A stretch of 64,000 nucleotides of DNA from Bemisia tabaci (GCF_918797505.1 NC_092802.1:13535480-13599479), one strand, 5' to 3'. Shown: positions 33,421 to 44,825, numbered from the stretch's first letter. Made by a program: numbers and translations. Notes: generated from the letters alone by a model not told the origin.

Positions 33421-33637
33421 TAAGGTTAAAACGAACTCTAAAGAAACTCAATGCGAGGCTCAAACGAATTCTCAAGCATTCTAAATGCGAGGCTCAAACG
33501 AATTCCCAAGCATTCTTGATGCGAGGGGCTCAAACGAATCCTAAATCATTCTTAATATGAGGTTTAAACAAACTCTGAAAGGATCCCAATGCGAGTCTCA
33601 ACCGAGCTCTCAAGCATGCAATTATTTTGAGGTTAAT
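33421..33637 (+). repeat. Minisatellite, about six 34-bp units
   Basis: The units follow GCGAGGCTCAAACGAATTCT with CAAGCATTCT-AAT. The second and third units are nearly identical and the outer ones are more diverged. Lengths range from 31 to 37 bp. Confidence 0.75.
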
Positions 33638-34439
33638 TAACCTTCTATGGTACCAATAACGGCAATCTTAAGGATTATCCATTAATTATGCGCAAATCTC
33701 AATCTTAGTCTTAGTAACTTAAAATTAATTGAACAAATTATTAAATCACGTCGAGGTCACCATGTTTTTTATTTTAAGAAATAATAACAATTGCAAGTAC
33801 AACTGCACACAAAAACTGCATTGAAAAAATAAGAGGATGATAACATACAATTAGGTTATTTGATATAAAACCATAGCAACATGCAATGATATGCTCGGCC
33901 ACTGGAAAGTGCTGCTCTCTAGTGTAGCAAACGAGGAACAATTAATCCTCAGTTGAATGAGGGAACGGAAATGTTCGACGGAGGAAAACTGTAACCCGCG
34001 AAAATTCAACTTTTAGACCTTGAAATCAATGGGATTTTGGCCGTTCCTCCGACGGCAACGAGAACCATCCATTCGTCGCCACGGACACTACCAATGCTAA
34101 AAGAAATCGATCGCAAAGAGCTCTCCCGAGTGGGCGAGCTCAAAATTATTTGAGGAGATATGTCCAAATTACCTAATTTGCCAAAAATAAAAAAAAAACA
34201 AGCAGTGAACTCCAACACAATGTGTTGATAAGGCGCGTCATTAACTCGCACATATCAACCCCTTTAGTTTTCATTTACAGAGATTTCAAAATAGGCAAAC
34301 AGCATAAAAAGAGAATTCACGATCCAACACTGCGAGGTCAAAGACGCACCTTGACGAGACCGTGTATTGTGAAAGTAGAAAGCTATTCGATCGAATTTAA
34401 GTTTTTTGATCTGCCTCAAGCAAAATCTTATCAGATTCT
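33638..34439. other. Unassigned; short repeat shared with 52125
   Basis: AAATCACGTCGAGGTCACCAT near 33744 recurs as AATCACGTCGGGGTCACCAT near 52133. Both are followed by T-rich sequence and an AACAAT word. It may be an old retroelement border, but there is nothing else to support that. Confidence 0.35.
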
Positions 34440-35495
34440 TGAAGAAAAGTGCTACGGAATAATTTAAGCGAAGAAAGGAAAAATTCTGTCGAACTCCTAG
34501 AAGATAAAGTCGATTTAAAGGTATTTAGGGGCTAAAATACCCAAATCACCGGTAGTAAAAATCCCGTTATATTATTGAAAAGAAATTGACTCGATATAAA
34601 TGCAATTGCATTAAATACGTCTTGATTTTGTTATTTTAAACGTCTTTCCATGCAAAGAAGTTCAACCATGTCGTTGCTTTATTCATTCATGAATTGAAAG
34701 TAAGCAATCTACATCCCGAAAATCTACTGATTTGCCGTAAAAAATTGCAGAAACTTGATATACCAGGTCGATGCACCCACTCGTTGAATTTACCAACCAA
34801 TTTCGTGAGTGCAAATGTGTAAGAATCAATATGCGATAGTCATTTTGGGTGCATTTATTTTTCATGAAACAATAATAATTTCAATCCCGAAAAACCATCA
34901 ATTTTCCGTGTAAAATCGAAAAAATCAAAATATGTCAACTCCCCGACGTGAAAATTAGATTCTACGTATGTAAAATGTAAATACTTATGTATCGATATGC
35001 TGAACAGAACTATGTGTGGACAGTCAGAAGCCCGCGGCAACATTAATTCAACAGAAAAACTGTAAAAATTAGATAGGATTTTAGCCGCTTTGCCCGCCTC
35101 TCCTCGCTACTTACAACAAACCGTTCTTATACTCATCTCAAAATTTTTCTCAGAGCTTTGGGTTATTATCAGCTTCCATTTAAACTCCGGTTCGATGGCC
35201 GAATCGGCTGCCAAAAAAGCAAGCCACTGTTGAGGGGTTCTATGAGAAATTCGTGATATTATCGGCTCTCAGGAAATCACCCCATGGCTAAAATTGGTGG
35301 TATAAATGTTTAAGTGCTTAAAATAATCGTATTCAAGAAACTAAGGAATTAAACTATGGAGTCAATTTCTTTTTAATAATATAACGAATTTACTACCGGT
35401 GATTTAGCTATTATAGCCCCAGAATACTTTTAAAGCGCCTTTGCGTTCCAGAATCTCGACGGAATTTTTTTTTTTTTTTTTTTTGCTTAAACGAT
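34440..35495. mobile_element. Family W: 1-kb element with about 130-bp inverted ends
   Basis: The left arm (about 34463-34600) and right arm (about 35365-35490) are inverted copies. Shared words include AAATCACCGGTAGTAAA, GTTATATTATTGAAAAGAAA or its AAAAAG variant, AAATTGACTC, and an ATTC-GTCGA motif. The 20-T run at 35466-35485 interrupts the right arm. The interior holds a diverged direct duplication of about 180 bp (TCATGAA... near 34687 and 34862). No transposase was seen. Confidence 0.6.
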
Positions 35496-36624
35496 TCAAG
35501 AAACATTGTAGTTAAAAATATAAAGATTTTTCGATTTGGACGTATGAAAAATGTTTAACTCGTTCAGGCACACCGTGTATTGTATGGAGTACTGCTGTTA
35601 TTCGACCGTTGTCTTCAGGTCAAAATTCTTACAAAGAAGCCCCTTGCAAGAGGCAAATTTTTTGTAATTTCTCCCAGTTTTTTCAGCGTTAGGTATATAA
35701 ATGAATTGTTTGTCAAATTTTGAGGTCAATTATATTTAATTGTAATTTATACTTTCTTTTTTTCCCCTTCATTTTATTTTTCGTATCGAGGAGTCGAGGT
35801 TTTGTTGATTTCTTCGGATTTCGATTACTGTAACTTCTCTTCTATTCGGCCGATTTTTATGAATGAGGTCTCTTTTTATTTGTGTTTTAACGGAGAGTAA
35901 GGAAAAAATTGCTAAATACATGCGAAACAATTTTTTTTGAAAATTGGATGAATCCTAGCGTGACGGTGAAATGGTTAATGAAGCGTGAGTAATTGGGGTA
36001 CGGGTATCGGCCGCGTTGGGACCCAAGGCCCATTGTTCTTCGTGACGCCGACGCAGTGATCAGGAGCGTGGGGACGAGAGGGCTTAGTGGACTCCTGTAT
36101 GAGCCACGTTTAGCAAATGGTCTAATGAGTCTCGAGGCTCATCACAGATTGCACTTACCACTATCCTGGTGGCCCCGGCTATCAGAGCAAGGAGTACCAA
36201 CTTTTGAAAAGGATAACAGTGTTGTGGAGATATGTCAAAGCAACGTTGTGAACAAAACGGAGTGAGTGAAATTCTCATTCAAGGAGTGCCGAACTGGTCA
36301 GCCATCCTCGAATCAGTTCGCTTGCTTCCGCTTATATATGCATATTTTAAATCAGCGCGCCCCATTCTAAGGTTTTTTTAAAAAAAACCAAGAAACGTAG
36401 ACTCTTGGTATTCATTACACATAAACTAGCGAGCCCCAGAATGAGAAACAAATTTTAATCATTATTATTGACGGATTAGTAAACTTTTTACACGCTTTGG
36501 AAAATCTCAGAAGTTCGCGGTAGTCACTTTTCGGTAAGGAACTAGGGGACTCGGTTATTGTATCGAGGGGGGGGGGTCGAAACGATCGCAAAGGCGGTAT
36601 ACTACGTATACGCGCCAAAAAACA
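35496..36624. other. Unassigned spacer; possible family I relic
   Basis: Around 36090-36175 GTATGAGCCACGTTTAGCA, GAGGCTCATC and ACCACTATCC recall the family I arms at 4585-4705. No gene was recognised. Confidence 0.3.
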
Positions 36625-36790
36625 TGTGTTTATAATATGGGAAATTCCGTCTGATAACGTCACAACGCGGCAAATTTCAAATGTATTTTTCTACAATTAA
36701 CCATAACAAAAAATTATGGACGGTACTGCACGCGCAACTCATTAAGCTTTTCTAGATGAAGCAATATACATTTTTCCAGCAAATTCTTTA
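36625..36790 (+). repeat. Family F internal fragment
   Basis: ATGGGAAATTCCGTCTGATAACGTCAC, then CTCATTAAGC and TAGATGAAGCAATA, match F at 20965-21115 and 46140-46275. It abuts the Helitron end. Confidence 0.55.
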
Positions 36791-37402
36791 TTGCTAAACT
36801 AGCAACCAACCCGTGCTTCGCACGGTGATAAACCGTCATTAATGAAATTACACCATGTTATAACAATAACTTTTGTATTAATATATTTTACTATACCTAT
36901 TATGCCCATATTTATATTTTTTAATATAATTATTCAGAAGCTACAAAATATTTTTACATATAGGGGCTGTTGTTGTACCCATCAGCAAAAACAAAAAACA
37001 TGTTTGCGAGTATCAATTTTGTAAATATGGTAGTAATTTATAGACCCAGCAGTCTTGAAATTAAAAAATAAATAACTGTTGTAAGAAGATGTATTTATTA
37101 ATTTCAATAAATAAAAAAAGGCAAATTTTGAGATGTTGCTCTACACTAAAAACATTAAATGAAAAATCATACAAAAGAATAAACTTAAAAAATATAAAAT
37201 CATGAGTGTAACAGACATTTTGAGATCTTGCGCTAGACCTAAAAAAGTAGTTAAGTAATTTATTTTAATTGAATAGCAACTTGAATTGACAATAAATTTT
37301 GAAAGAAGATGTAACATGCTCTGAAATTTTGGAAATTGGAATTGGAATTTTGAAATTATCATCATTTAATAACAATTTAAATTTATAATCTGGAAAAATT
37401 AA

Positions 37403-37673
37403 ATTATTCCGGAAAATAATTTCGGACTTTTAAATGTGAAGTACCAGTATTGTGATGCCTTGCATTTCAAAAAAGAGGAGGTGAACGGCCATTTTAACAG
37501 ATGCTGTCATAATGGTCTTCTCAGACTTGCTGAGCCTGGAATCGAAGACCAACTTCGCGACCTCCAAACCTATTTTCATGACCAACATTTGGAGGTACAA
37601 TAGTTGTATGGCTTTTGCATCTCTGTCTGCTTCCAAAGCTCATATAATTTTGAACCAAATCTTCTGCTATTGA
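37403..37673 (+). pseudogene. Helitron Rep-domain fragment, inverted within the element
   Basis: A plus-strand frame from 37403 to the stop at 37601 reads a zinc-finger-like QYCDALHFKKEEVNGHFN followed by RCCHNGLLRL, the pattern found just before the Rep core in Helitron proteins. After a shift of one frame at about 37596, the text continues YNSCMAFASLSASKAH, the following Helitron block, then stops at 37671. The frameshift, the stop and the loss of all catalytic sequence make it dead. It overlaps by inverted repetition with 39209-39262. Confidence 0.7.
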
Positions 37674-39205
37674 ATACGAAAAATTATGGAGAATTTAAGT
37701 TTTATGTTGACCAGCTTCTCGAAAGAAAACTAAAATTTCTAAGGAAGTCTGCAACGTCGCAAAAGAAGAAACGTCGGCTCTCATTTTGCCCAAAAATATG
37801 TATGTATAAAATTGAAAGCATTATGACTGGCCTCTCTCAACTTATATTCGTATGTAACGATAAACAATGGGACGCGTTTGCTGCGGCGCCTTGATACAAC
37901 TATATAACCTCGACGGATGTCCGTATTGCGTTCAAAAAATTGAAGGCGTTTTGACCCCCTGCTCATACTACCTGTAGTTGATTCGATCGACAAACGCGTT
38001 GGTCGGCGGTGACGGGGACTTGATGCATTTTTTTAAACTTGATGGATGTCCGTATCTCACCGACTGTAGTGCGAAACCACGTACCTCCATTGCGGTGTTT
38101 CAAAATTTCCCGTTCCTCATTCATCCCTTCCATGAGAAAAAATCCAAATTTACGACTATAAATTTTGAACCAAATCTTCTGCTATTGAATACGAAAAATC
38201 ATGCAGAATTTAAGTTTTTTTGTTAACCAGCTTCTCGAAAGAAAAATAAAATTTCAAAGGAAGTCTGCAACGTCGCAAAAGAAGAAACGTCGTCCCTCAT
38301 TTTGCCCAAAAATATGTATGTATAAAATTGAAGGCATTATGACTGTGGCCTCTCTCAACTTATATTCGTATGTAACGATAAACAATGGGACGCGTTTGTC
38401 ACGGCGCCTTGATACAACTATACAACCTCGACGGATGTCCGTATTGCGTTCAAAAAATTGAAGGCGTTTAGACCCCCTAATCATACTACCTATAGTTGAT
38501 TCGATCGACAAACGTGTTGGTCGGCGGTGACGGGGACTTGATGCATTTTTTTAAACTTGATGGATGTCCGTATCGCTATAGGCGGTTCTAGACCTTCGTG
38601 CTTGGGGGTGCCCAGAGGTGGAACACGTCGGAGACCAGCTCCGAAGGGGACGGTCGCTCAGGGGAGGCCTAAGTTTCGGCCCTCAAGTTTTATCTCTTTC
38701 CTACCCTCCTTTCTCTTTTTCTCTCCTTCCAATCTACTTAAATACCAATAAATTAAATTTAGAAAATGTTTAGCAAAACTACAATCTTACCACAAAAAAA
38801 CAGTAGAATATTTGTAAAACACGGTTATCAATATTAATTCTGTTTAAAACGAAACATTTTCAATTAATTGCAGGGATTTTTTCTCAGTGTGAGCGATTAC
38901 AGAATCTTTAAAAGCAGTAATTTCACGGTTCCGATAACCGTACTTAATTTTTGCTTGGGGGTGCCCGGCACCCACTGGCACCCCCGTAGAACCGCCTATG
39001 CATCGCACGACTGAAGTGCAAAACCACGTATATCCGTTGCGGTGTTTCAAAATTTCCGTTCTTAAATCATCTCTTCCATGAGAAACAATCCAAATTTACG
39101 ACTTTAAATTTTGAACCAAATTTGCTGCTATCGAATACGACAAATCATGGAGAATTTAAGTTTTATGATGACCAGCTTCTTGATGTAAAAATAAAATTTC
39201 AATAA
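37640..39205 (+). repeat. 516-bp tandem satellite inside the Helitron, about 2.2 units
   Basis: AATTTTGAACCAAATCTTCTG starts units at 37645, 38161 and (as AATTTTGAACCAAATTTGC) 39107. The first interval is 516 bp; the second is 946 bp because of a 422-bp insertion with its target duplication. Short plus-strand frames within it (for example 37604-37894 and 38201-38461) repeat with the unit. I find no family for them. Confidence 0.8.
38578..38999. mobile_element. hAT-like non-autonomous element inside satellite unit 2
   Basis: ATAGGCGGTTCTAG and TAGAACCGCCTAT are inverted ends, next to CTTGGGGGTGCCC repeated at both ends. The flanks GTATCGCT and GCATCGCA form an imperfect 8-bp duplication (6 of 8). 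Unit 1 of the satellite shows the uninterrupted site (GTATCTCACCGACTG, near 38049). Confidence 0.75.
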
Positions 39206-39208
39206 TTT

Positions 39209-39521
39209 TTCCATCACAATACTGGCCTTTCACATTTAAAAGTCCGAAATTATTTTCCGGATAATCATTTTCGATAATATTATCAGTGCTCTGCCGAAAT
39301 GAATTGAGGTTATTTCCCTGTTCACCCTTACGTCGTACATAATCTATCTCACTGAGATAGCCATCATGCCGCACTTTGCGTCGCGCGGATAAATTGCGAG
39401 AAACATTGCAACGCTTCGCCGGCCGCCCACGTTTTCGACTCCGATCCATTCTCAATATTAAAACGAATACGCGCACTTTACTAAAAATTCGGGATTCTTC
39501 ATACACGACAAATATTAACAA
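39209..39521 (-). pseudogene. Helitron Rep protein N-terminal remnant
   Basis: The minus-strand frame has a basic start (SRKRGRPAKRCNVSRN), an acidic/Asn stretch and then PENNFGLLNVKGQYCDGK. That is the same segment as in 37403-37460 and the lead-in to the Helitron zinc-finger-like region. The open frame continues only about 20 codons more into satellite sequence. Its position and strand fit the 5' coding start of the Helitron. The start codon is probably internal to the open frame, near 39450. Confidence 0.6.
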
Positions 39522-40048
39522 AATTCAAAAGACGACGCGCACTGTAGGAAAATACGAAAAAATCGGAATTCTTCATAAACGACGAGTATCCATGACGACG
39601 AACGCCTCGGGCAGCCGAGTCATCAGGTGACCGAGAACGAACAATTTACAATCCTCTGATTTCATCAACTTTCAAGAATGAACGCAGAACATTCTTAACA
39701 CATATGAAAATATAACGTGAAATTACAGATTTCGTGATTTCGGCAACACTGCTCCGGTTCGGAATCTCCAAAATTAGACAGAAAAAACAGCTGATCTAGA
39801 CGCAATAAAAGAAGGGAAACCACGACGACCAGACGACGACGATCGATCGCGGAACACCGCTCTAACACACGAGTCACCCTTTTTTAGCTTGTTTTCAACC
39901 CTTAGAATCAAAATTTCGAAAATCGGACGACGAATTGCACCCCTTCAGCACGAACCGCACATGCGTACAAAGTTTCAAGGAAATCCGCCTTCGGGAAGTC
40001 GCTGAAACATTGGGTACAAAATTGGGGCCTCTCCTTTATAGTTTTAGA

Positions 40049-40300
40049 TTGCAGGGCTGCAGGTTTGAGAAGAATCCTACTGCTAGCAAGGATACAAAAC
40101 GTCATGTCATTCACCGCATCGGTGCATATCAGTGTTTTTGTCGTAATTTCCTCACTAATGTTGCCTGCATACAGAGCAATTAGCACTAATTATGTAAGTC
40201 ATCGGTAAATGAGGCAAAGGCCGCCAGCAAATGAGTCTGTTGCCCATTAAAGAATGTTGAATCTCCAATGGGGGCGCTTCTTCGGAGACCGATTCAACGT
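40049..40300. other. Short unassigned spacer
   Basis: This is host-side flank of the Helitron. I recognise nothing in it. Confidence 0.3.
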
Positions 40301-40482
40301 GAAGTTGATTCAACGTTCTGGATGTAGAAAAAAGTGTGCGAGAACTTAGAAAATGCTGAATTACCCGTCACAAAAGTTATAGTTTTACATCTTGGTATTG
40401 CTAAAGTAACTGTTGTACCGGGTAAATCAGCATTTTTTAAGTTCTCGCATACTTTTTACATCCAGAATGTTAAATCAACTTC
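40301..40482. repeat. Family X palindrome with about 62-bp arms
   Basis: GAAGTTGATTCAACGTTCTGG and CCAGAATGTTAAATCAACTTC are the outer parts of the arms; ATTACCCG and CGGGTAA the inner. The loop is about 55 bp. This is the only copy in the window, but it has the form of a small MITE. Confidence 0.65.
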
Positions 40483-40768
40483 GCTTTTTTTTCGATGATA
40501 CCTTGGCCCTGGCACTCCGCAAAACTAGCTTTTGTCTCGCCCGTTGTCATACAATGGTTATCAACGGGGTGTCTGAGATATTCCGTCGGAGGATCCGAAT
40601 TCTCATAGACCACATACTCCTCGATTTTTGAACACCCCGGACCGATTCTTATTGTCTCATCTGCGTCAAAAGCGGGGTTAACGAACTGACCGCAACGACA
40701 CCTAGCGTCATATTTCGGCGCCGCCGCTGGGAACATTATTCCGCGTCGGGTTCAGAATGTTGACTTCA

Positions 40769-41022
40769 TACTGCCGTGCCGAGGAAAAACGCCGTATGAG
40801 CATCCAGACGTTGCTATGTCTCCTTCAATAAAGAATGAATTCACTGTGAAAATGGTGGATATTTTCCCTCGAAAATTTCAGACGGTTTTGTTCGCAATTT
40901 AATCTAAAAGATCTGAAAATTTCGAGGAAAAATATTCATACCTCCCTCAAAAATAAACTTTTTATGGCTGGAAATTTGGCAACCCTCAGATGTCCATACG
41001 GCGTTCTTCCTTAGCACGGCAG
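40769..41022. mobile_element. Family B MITE
   Basis: The ends are ACTGCCGTGCCGAGGAAAAA and TTCCTTAGCACGGCAG, with a complete interior. The spacer before it (40483-40768) is unassigned. Confidence 0.82.
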
Positions 41023-41407
41023 CAAAGTTCATCGTGGCCATGAATTACACTCCCCCTCCCCCCACCCGACATGCCATGACGTCTCTCGTTTCATGCTGTT
41101 AGCTGAACCGCGCTGATTTCATTAGCTCCCCGGTGGCGGGAGGCTCTCATAGTTGATTGATCAGCGGTGACCGTCATCAGCCATTTTCTGACCTGCGGGT
41201 CGATGATAGAATCCTTATTGAATGATCCTGATCAATAAATCCCTACCTTAGCAATGCTTTATATCGATCATGGTCGTTCGATATAGGTTTATCGATCGAA
41301 CCGGTGGCCGAATACAAAAAGTCCCGGTGGCCTTGCATCAACCAGGTGTAAATGTGAGGCTAAGATTTTTCTTGAATAGTTGACTTCTTTCATATTAAAA
41401 AGGTCTT
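41023..41407. other. Unique-looking, unassigned
   Basis: This is moderately G+C-rich sequence without repeat ends or a frame. GATTGATCAGCGGTGACCG and several ATCGAT words near 41260-41300 are the only features I note. Confidence 0.3.
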
Positions 41408-41812
41408 CAGGGTGTCTACCAGTTGTGAAAAACCAAAATTGGGGACTTTCGGGACTTTTAGAGGAGTTTTTTTCAAGAAAATCGGGTACTTTTTTTCCTG
41501 AAATAGTAAGAGAAAGGGAGCTAATTAGAGCGTTAAAAGGCGTATTTTACATGACTAATTTTACAAGTCAGGTTGAACCAATGAAAACCAACGAAAAACC
41601 AAGCAACACTTCAGTTTTTTTTATTCTTGGTTATACCGCGCCGACGCGGCTGGCAGGGAGATTTGGAAATGCCGGTGTTTAGGGCGATTTTTGTCATTTT
41701 TTGGGGGCCTGAACAAGAAACTTGGGAATTTTTGGGACATATCGGGGACACCCTTCCAAAATTGGGGATAATTGGGGACATTGGGGACGTTTGGGGACCG
41801 GTAGACACCCTG
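41408..41812. mobile_element. Family O element
   Basis: CAGGGTGTCTACC and GGTAGACACCCTG are perfect inverted ends. The interior is rich in TTGGGGAC words in the right half. The ends resemble hAT-type termini, but I could not settle the target duplication. The frames at 41380-41682 and 41627-41896 are repeat-derived. Confidence 0.75.
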
Positions 41813-42577
41813 ATGGGTCTTGGAAACGAAAATGAGCGTTCAGCGTTGATAAATTATGTTTTTACGATCAAAATGGGACACCGATGCGACCATTGAGTGT
41901 TGTCCATCAAAATTGAATTCACTATTTTGGAGGTCCAATTTTTTATTGTCATTTTTATTGTCTTTTTGGACCCTTATCAGCCCAAAAACGAAATCGACGG
42001 GTTCGAAGCTTAAAAAAATTCACGAATCAATTTTGACAAACAATACATCGATGTTTTTTGCCGTATTTGGGCTTTTTTCAGCTAATTACCTACAAATTTC
42101 GATCATATACTTTAGAACGATATATCCTCTCCCTGACAGTCCATTTTTTTTAACCCCAATAATTCACGGTAAATTTTATTTCACAGTGGTACATCGACAC
42201 TTGGAACTGTTGATACTCTGAGTTCACTTTAAGCCAATTGGTAAATGTTTCCGATCAAATAACTTCACGATGAGTATGACCAATGCCTTCGATGTATTTA
42301 GAACCGTATTTAAAGTTGTTTTTGAAGCAGTCACTGTCCTTAGGGAACAACGAGAATATCAAATATATCTTGCAACTAGCGAGAGATATTCGACGTACAA
42401 TACAGAAGTAAATATCGCTTCTGTACATGAAAATTCTTTCAGGAGCGAAATTTCCTTTGGAGGTCTCAGTTTCAATGAAATTTTGCGCAGTAACTAAAAA
42501 TCTATTCTCCGTACTGCTTATCCGACACAAAATAGCGGGGTCAAAAAACTCCGTCTACGTTGTAAACAGCACAGAAA
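41813..42577. other. Unassigned A+T-rich spacer
   Basis: A 121-codon plus frame at 41856-42221 is Phe/Ser/Leu-rich with no motif and overlaps no repeat. Two opposing frames at 42255-42530 are also unconvincing. No gene is called. Confidence 0.3.
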
Positions 42578-42578
42578 T

Positions 42579-42823
42579 ACCGCCGCGCTGAGGAAGAACA
42601 CCGTATGAACATTCCAGGGTTGCCAAATTCCCTCGGATAAATTGTCTGTTTCTGTGGAAAATTTCATACTTTTTTCCTTGAAATTTTCAGGTATTTTAAA
42701 ATATATCACTGACAAAATCGTCTGAAAATTTTGATGGGAAATACACACAATTTTCCCGCTTAATTCGGTTTTTAATGTAGGACATATGGCAACGGCTGAA
42801 AGTTCATACGGCGTTTTTCTTAA
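42579..42823. mobile_element. Family B MITE, right end worn
   Basis: CCGCCGCGCTGAGGAAGAAC at the left and TTCATACGGCGTTTTTCTTA at the right, where the final GCACGGCAG is lost. Confidence 0.72.
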
Positions 42824-43114
42824 TGGGTAGGTGAGGAGTCGACTAAGCCCTCTCGACGAGGAACGTCCGCGTACGTCATCCGCAGCGACAAGAGGTAAGA
42901 AATCATGAATAGGAACCGACCATTTTTCATTCTCCCCCGGTCCGCAATTCAGCGATAGCAGTGAGGAAATGTCTACCGGGGGATATCGACAAGCCTCTGG
43001 GAATACACGTGCTCTCAGAGCACCCTTTGGAACTCGTCGTGAAGGAAAACATGTAGGGCTTGATCTTGGAAATAATTCGGAAAAATTTGAATAAGATTCG
43101 GCTGTCACTTTTTA

Positions 43115-43510
43115 GACACGGCGCACAGTGGATCGAGTCAATAGCGCTGGAAAAAAAACATATTGAATCTAGAGTCCAGACTCTTAAAAACATCGACAAG
43201 AAAAAGTACTCTTGATTCAATCAGAATCTAGCTTAAATCAAGAACCAAACCTCTTAATTTAAGTGGATTTCGTTTTGATTCAAGCAAAAATCCGATTGAA
43301 TCAAAAGTATTTTTTCTTGTCAATGGTTTCAAGAGTCTGGACTCTAGATCCAATGTGTTTTTTTTTTCCAGTGAGGAGATGTCGGACAAAATGTGGACAC
43401 TTAAAAAGCTTCTAACTCCGTTTATGCAAATTTTGAGGTTCTAGGATTGGTTTTGTTGGGTTTTTCATTAAATTTTCTTCTACAAACCCGAGTAAAAATT
43501 GGCGATATAA
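43115..43510. mobile_element. Family K MITE, split by family A
   Basis: GGCGCACAGTGGATCGAGTC AATAG (to 43144) continues at 43374 as AGGAGATGTCGGACAAAATG and on to CGGAGTT's inverse and AGAAGAAAATTT-like words on the minus strand. Joining the flanks across one AG restores the K sequence seen at 60225-60283. Confidence 0.72.
43145..43373. mobile_element. Family A MITE inside K, AG target duplication
   Basis: CGCTGGAAAAAAAACATATTG to TTTTTCCAGTG. AG is present on both sides (43143-43144 and 43374-43375) and once in intact K. Confidence 0.85.
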
Positions 43511-43857
43511 GCTGCGTTTCAAAATACCATAGGAGTTCTTATAGTCGACTAAAGAAGGTGATAGAAAATTATATAGCTGGCTGTAGAAAGTGGAAAAAAT
43601 CATACGGCCGGGATACACGAAGCGATAGAAAATTGCGTAGAAATTCATGTGCTTTGGAAATCCTTAAGTTTGTACGGAATCACTTTAATATTTACAAAAC
43701 GCACATTGTATTTTCCTTTCCTACATATTTGTTTTCATCAATTAAAATGGGAATATCCATACAGAGTGTGCAAACATTTCAAAGTCATGAGTTGAAAAAC
43801 GCTGACTCCACGAGATTAAATATTAGAGCCTAACACAAAGCGGAGCGGCGGCGCACT
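43511..43857. other. Unassigned; weak repeat shared with 44215
   Basis: AGCTGGCTGTAGAAAGTGG and ACGGCCGGGATACACGAAGC near 43577-43625 resemble ACAGCCGGCTGTGGGTCTC near 44282. The 128-codon plus frame at 43447-43833 starts in K and has no recognisable domain. Confidence 0.3.
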
Positions 43858-43935
43858 GGCGCCTACAAACCTAACAGGGATACTTCACGCATTGCGCAAC
43901 GCGTGAAGTATCCCTGTTAGGTTTGAAGGCACCAA
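43858..43935. repeat. Head-to-head family D units forming a hairpin
   Basis: AAACCTAACAGGGATACTTC-ACGC and GCGT-GAAGTATCCCTGTTAGGTTT are perfect 24-base arms around TTGCGCAA. The words are those of the D unit, so two units lie in opposite orientation. Confidence 0.8.
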
Positions 43936-44825
43936 AGCGTGTTTCGCGCGTTCCGCCGTGCCGCGCCGCAGCGTACCACGGCGCTTGAAGCAACTATTTC
44001 ACACCAGAGATATTGCACAGTATCATACGAAATTGCAGGCGCTCCAACATGTTAGGAACGGCGGGCATCCTTCAAAAGTACGGAGCTTTTCTCGCAAAAT
44101 AAATCAAGATACTACGGCCCAAAAAGAGAACGGTAGTCCAAAAACTCACTAAGTCCTAGCATCCGTAATTAGTAACGTTTAGCATACATTTTATCGCCAG
44201 GCTGTTGCGTAGCATAGTCGCCATCGGCTATACAAGGCCATAAGAAATTGTGTTGCCTGCTATAGAAGCTATTGGAAATCTTACAGCCGGCTGTGGGTCT
44301 CTTGTACTTTGGAACACAGATTCTACTGCCAATTATTATCAGGGAATACCCCTAAAAATTTAAAATGTGACAAAATAAACATCAAAATGTACAGTTTTAG
44401 GCAAAAATTTAATGTCCGACTTCTCTGATTGACTCGATCCTCTGTAGGGCGGCCGGAAAAAAGAAAAATCTAAACATAAAACTCAAAAGGGATCTTTGAC
44501 CATACTCAATTTAGAAACAACGCACGTAGCATTAGTTTTCCTATTCACGGAAGTTTTTTTTCAGATGAGCCAGAAATTGTAGTTTCTAATCGCGAAATGC
44601 TGTTCATATATTTTGGAAGGTTTCCGGAAGTGGTAGAGAATTTTCCATGTAATATTTTTCATTTGAATGAGAGGGTGTTAATAATTCCAGTAACATTTTC
44701 AACACAAACGAGCACAATAGGCTTCTCTCTGAAATTCATTTTAGAAATAACAAAGCGAAATCACCGACCAAATTCACGTGAGCCTGCTCGGAAGTCAAGA
44801 TTCATTGAAACATCGAATAATAATT
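43936..44825. other. Mostly unassigned; K fragment at 44359-44458
   Basis: 44359-44458 matches 1-98 (TTTAAAATGTGACAAA, ATAAACATCAAAATG, CTCTGATTGACTCGATCC). 44510-44600 carries the GAAACAACGCACG and GATGAGCCAGAAA words also seen near 6780. Other parts hold nothing recognised. Confidence 0.4.

Larger units (their letters stand above)
36799..40048 (-). mobile_element. Helitron, 3250 bp, minus strand
   Basis: Read on the minus strand, the element starts TCTAAAACTATAAAGGAGAG at 40048. It ends with the hairpin CCGTGC-GAA-GCACGG, then GTTGGTTG and CTAG at 36799. The outside bases are A before the 5' TC and T after CTAG, the A-T site preferred by Helitrons. The N-terminal part of a Rep/helicase reading frame lies near the 5' end in the right orientation, a second, inverted Rep fragment lies in the middle, and a 516-bp tandem repeat fills the space between. 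There is no helicase domain, so it cannot move by itself. Confidence 0.8.

Noticed and set aside
33421..33637. CRISPR-like spaced repeats
   Set aside because: The units are directly adjacent with no unique spacers, and the genome is animal. It is a minisatellite.
37604..38461. Repeated Lys-rich plus-strand frames in the Helitron
   Set aside because: They recur with the 516-bp satellite unit, begin or end at unrelated points and show no family motif. I treat them as chance frames in a satellite.
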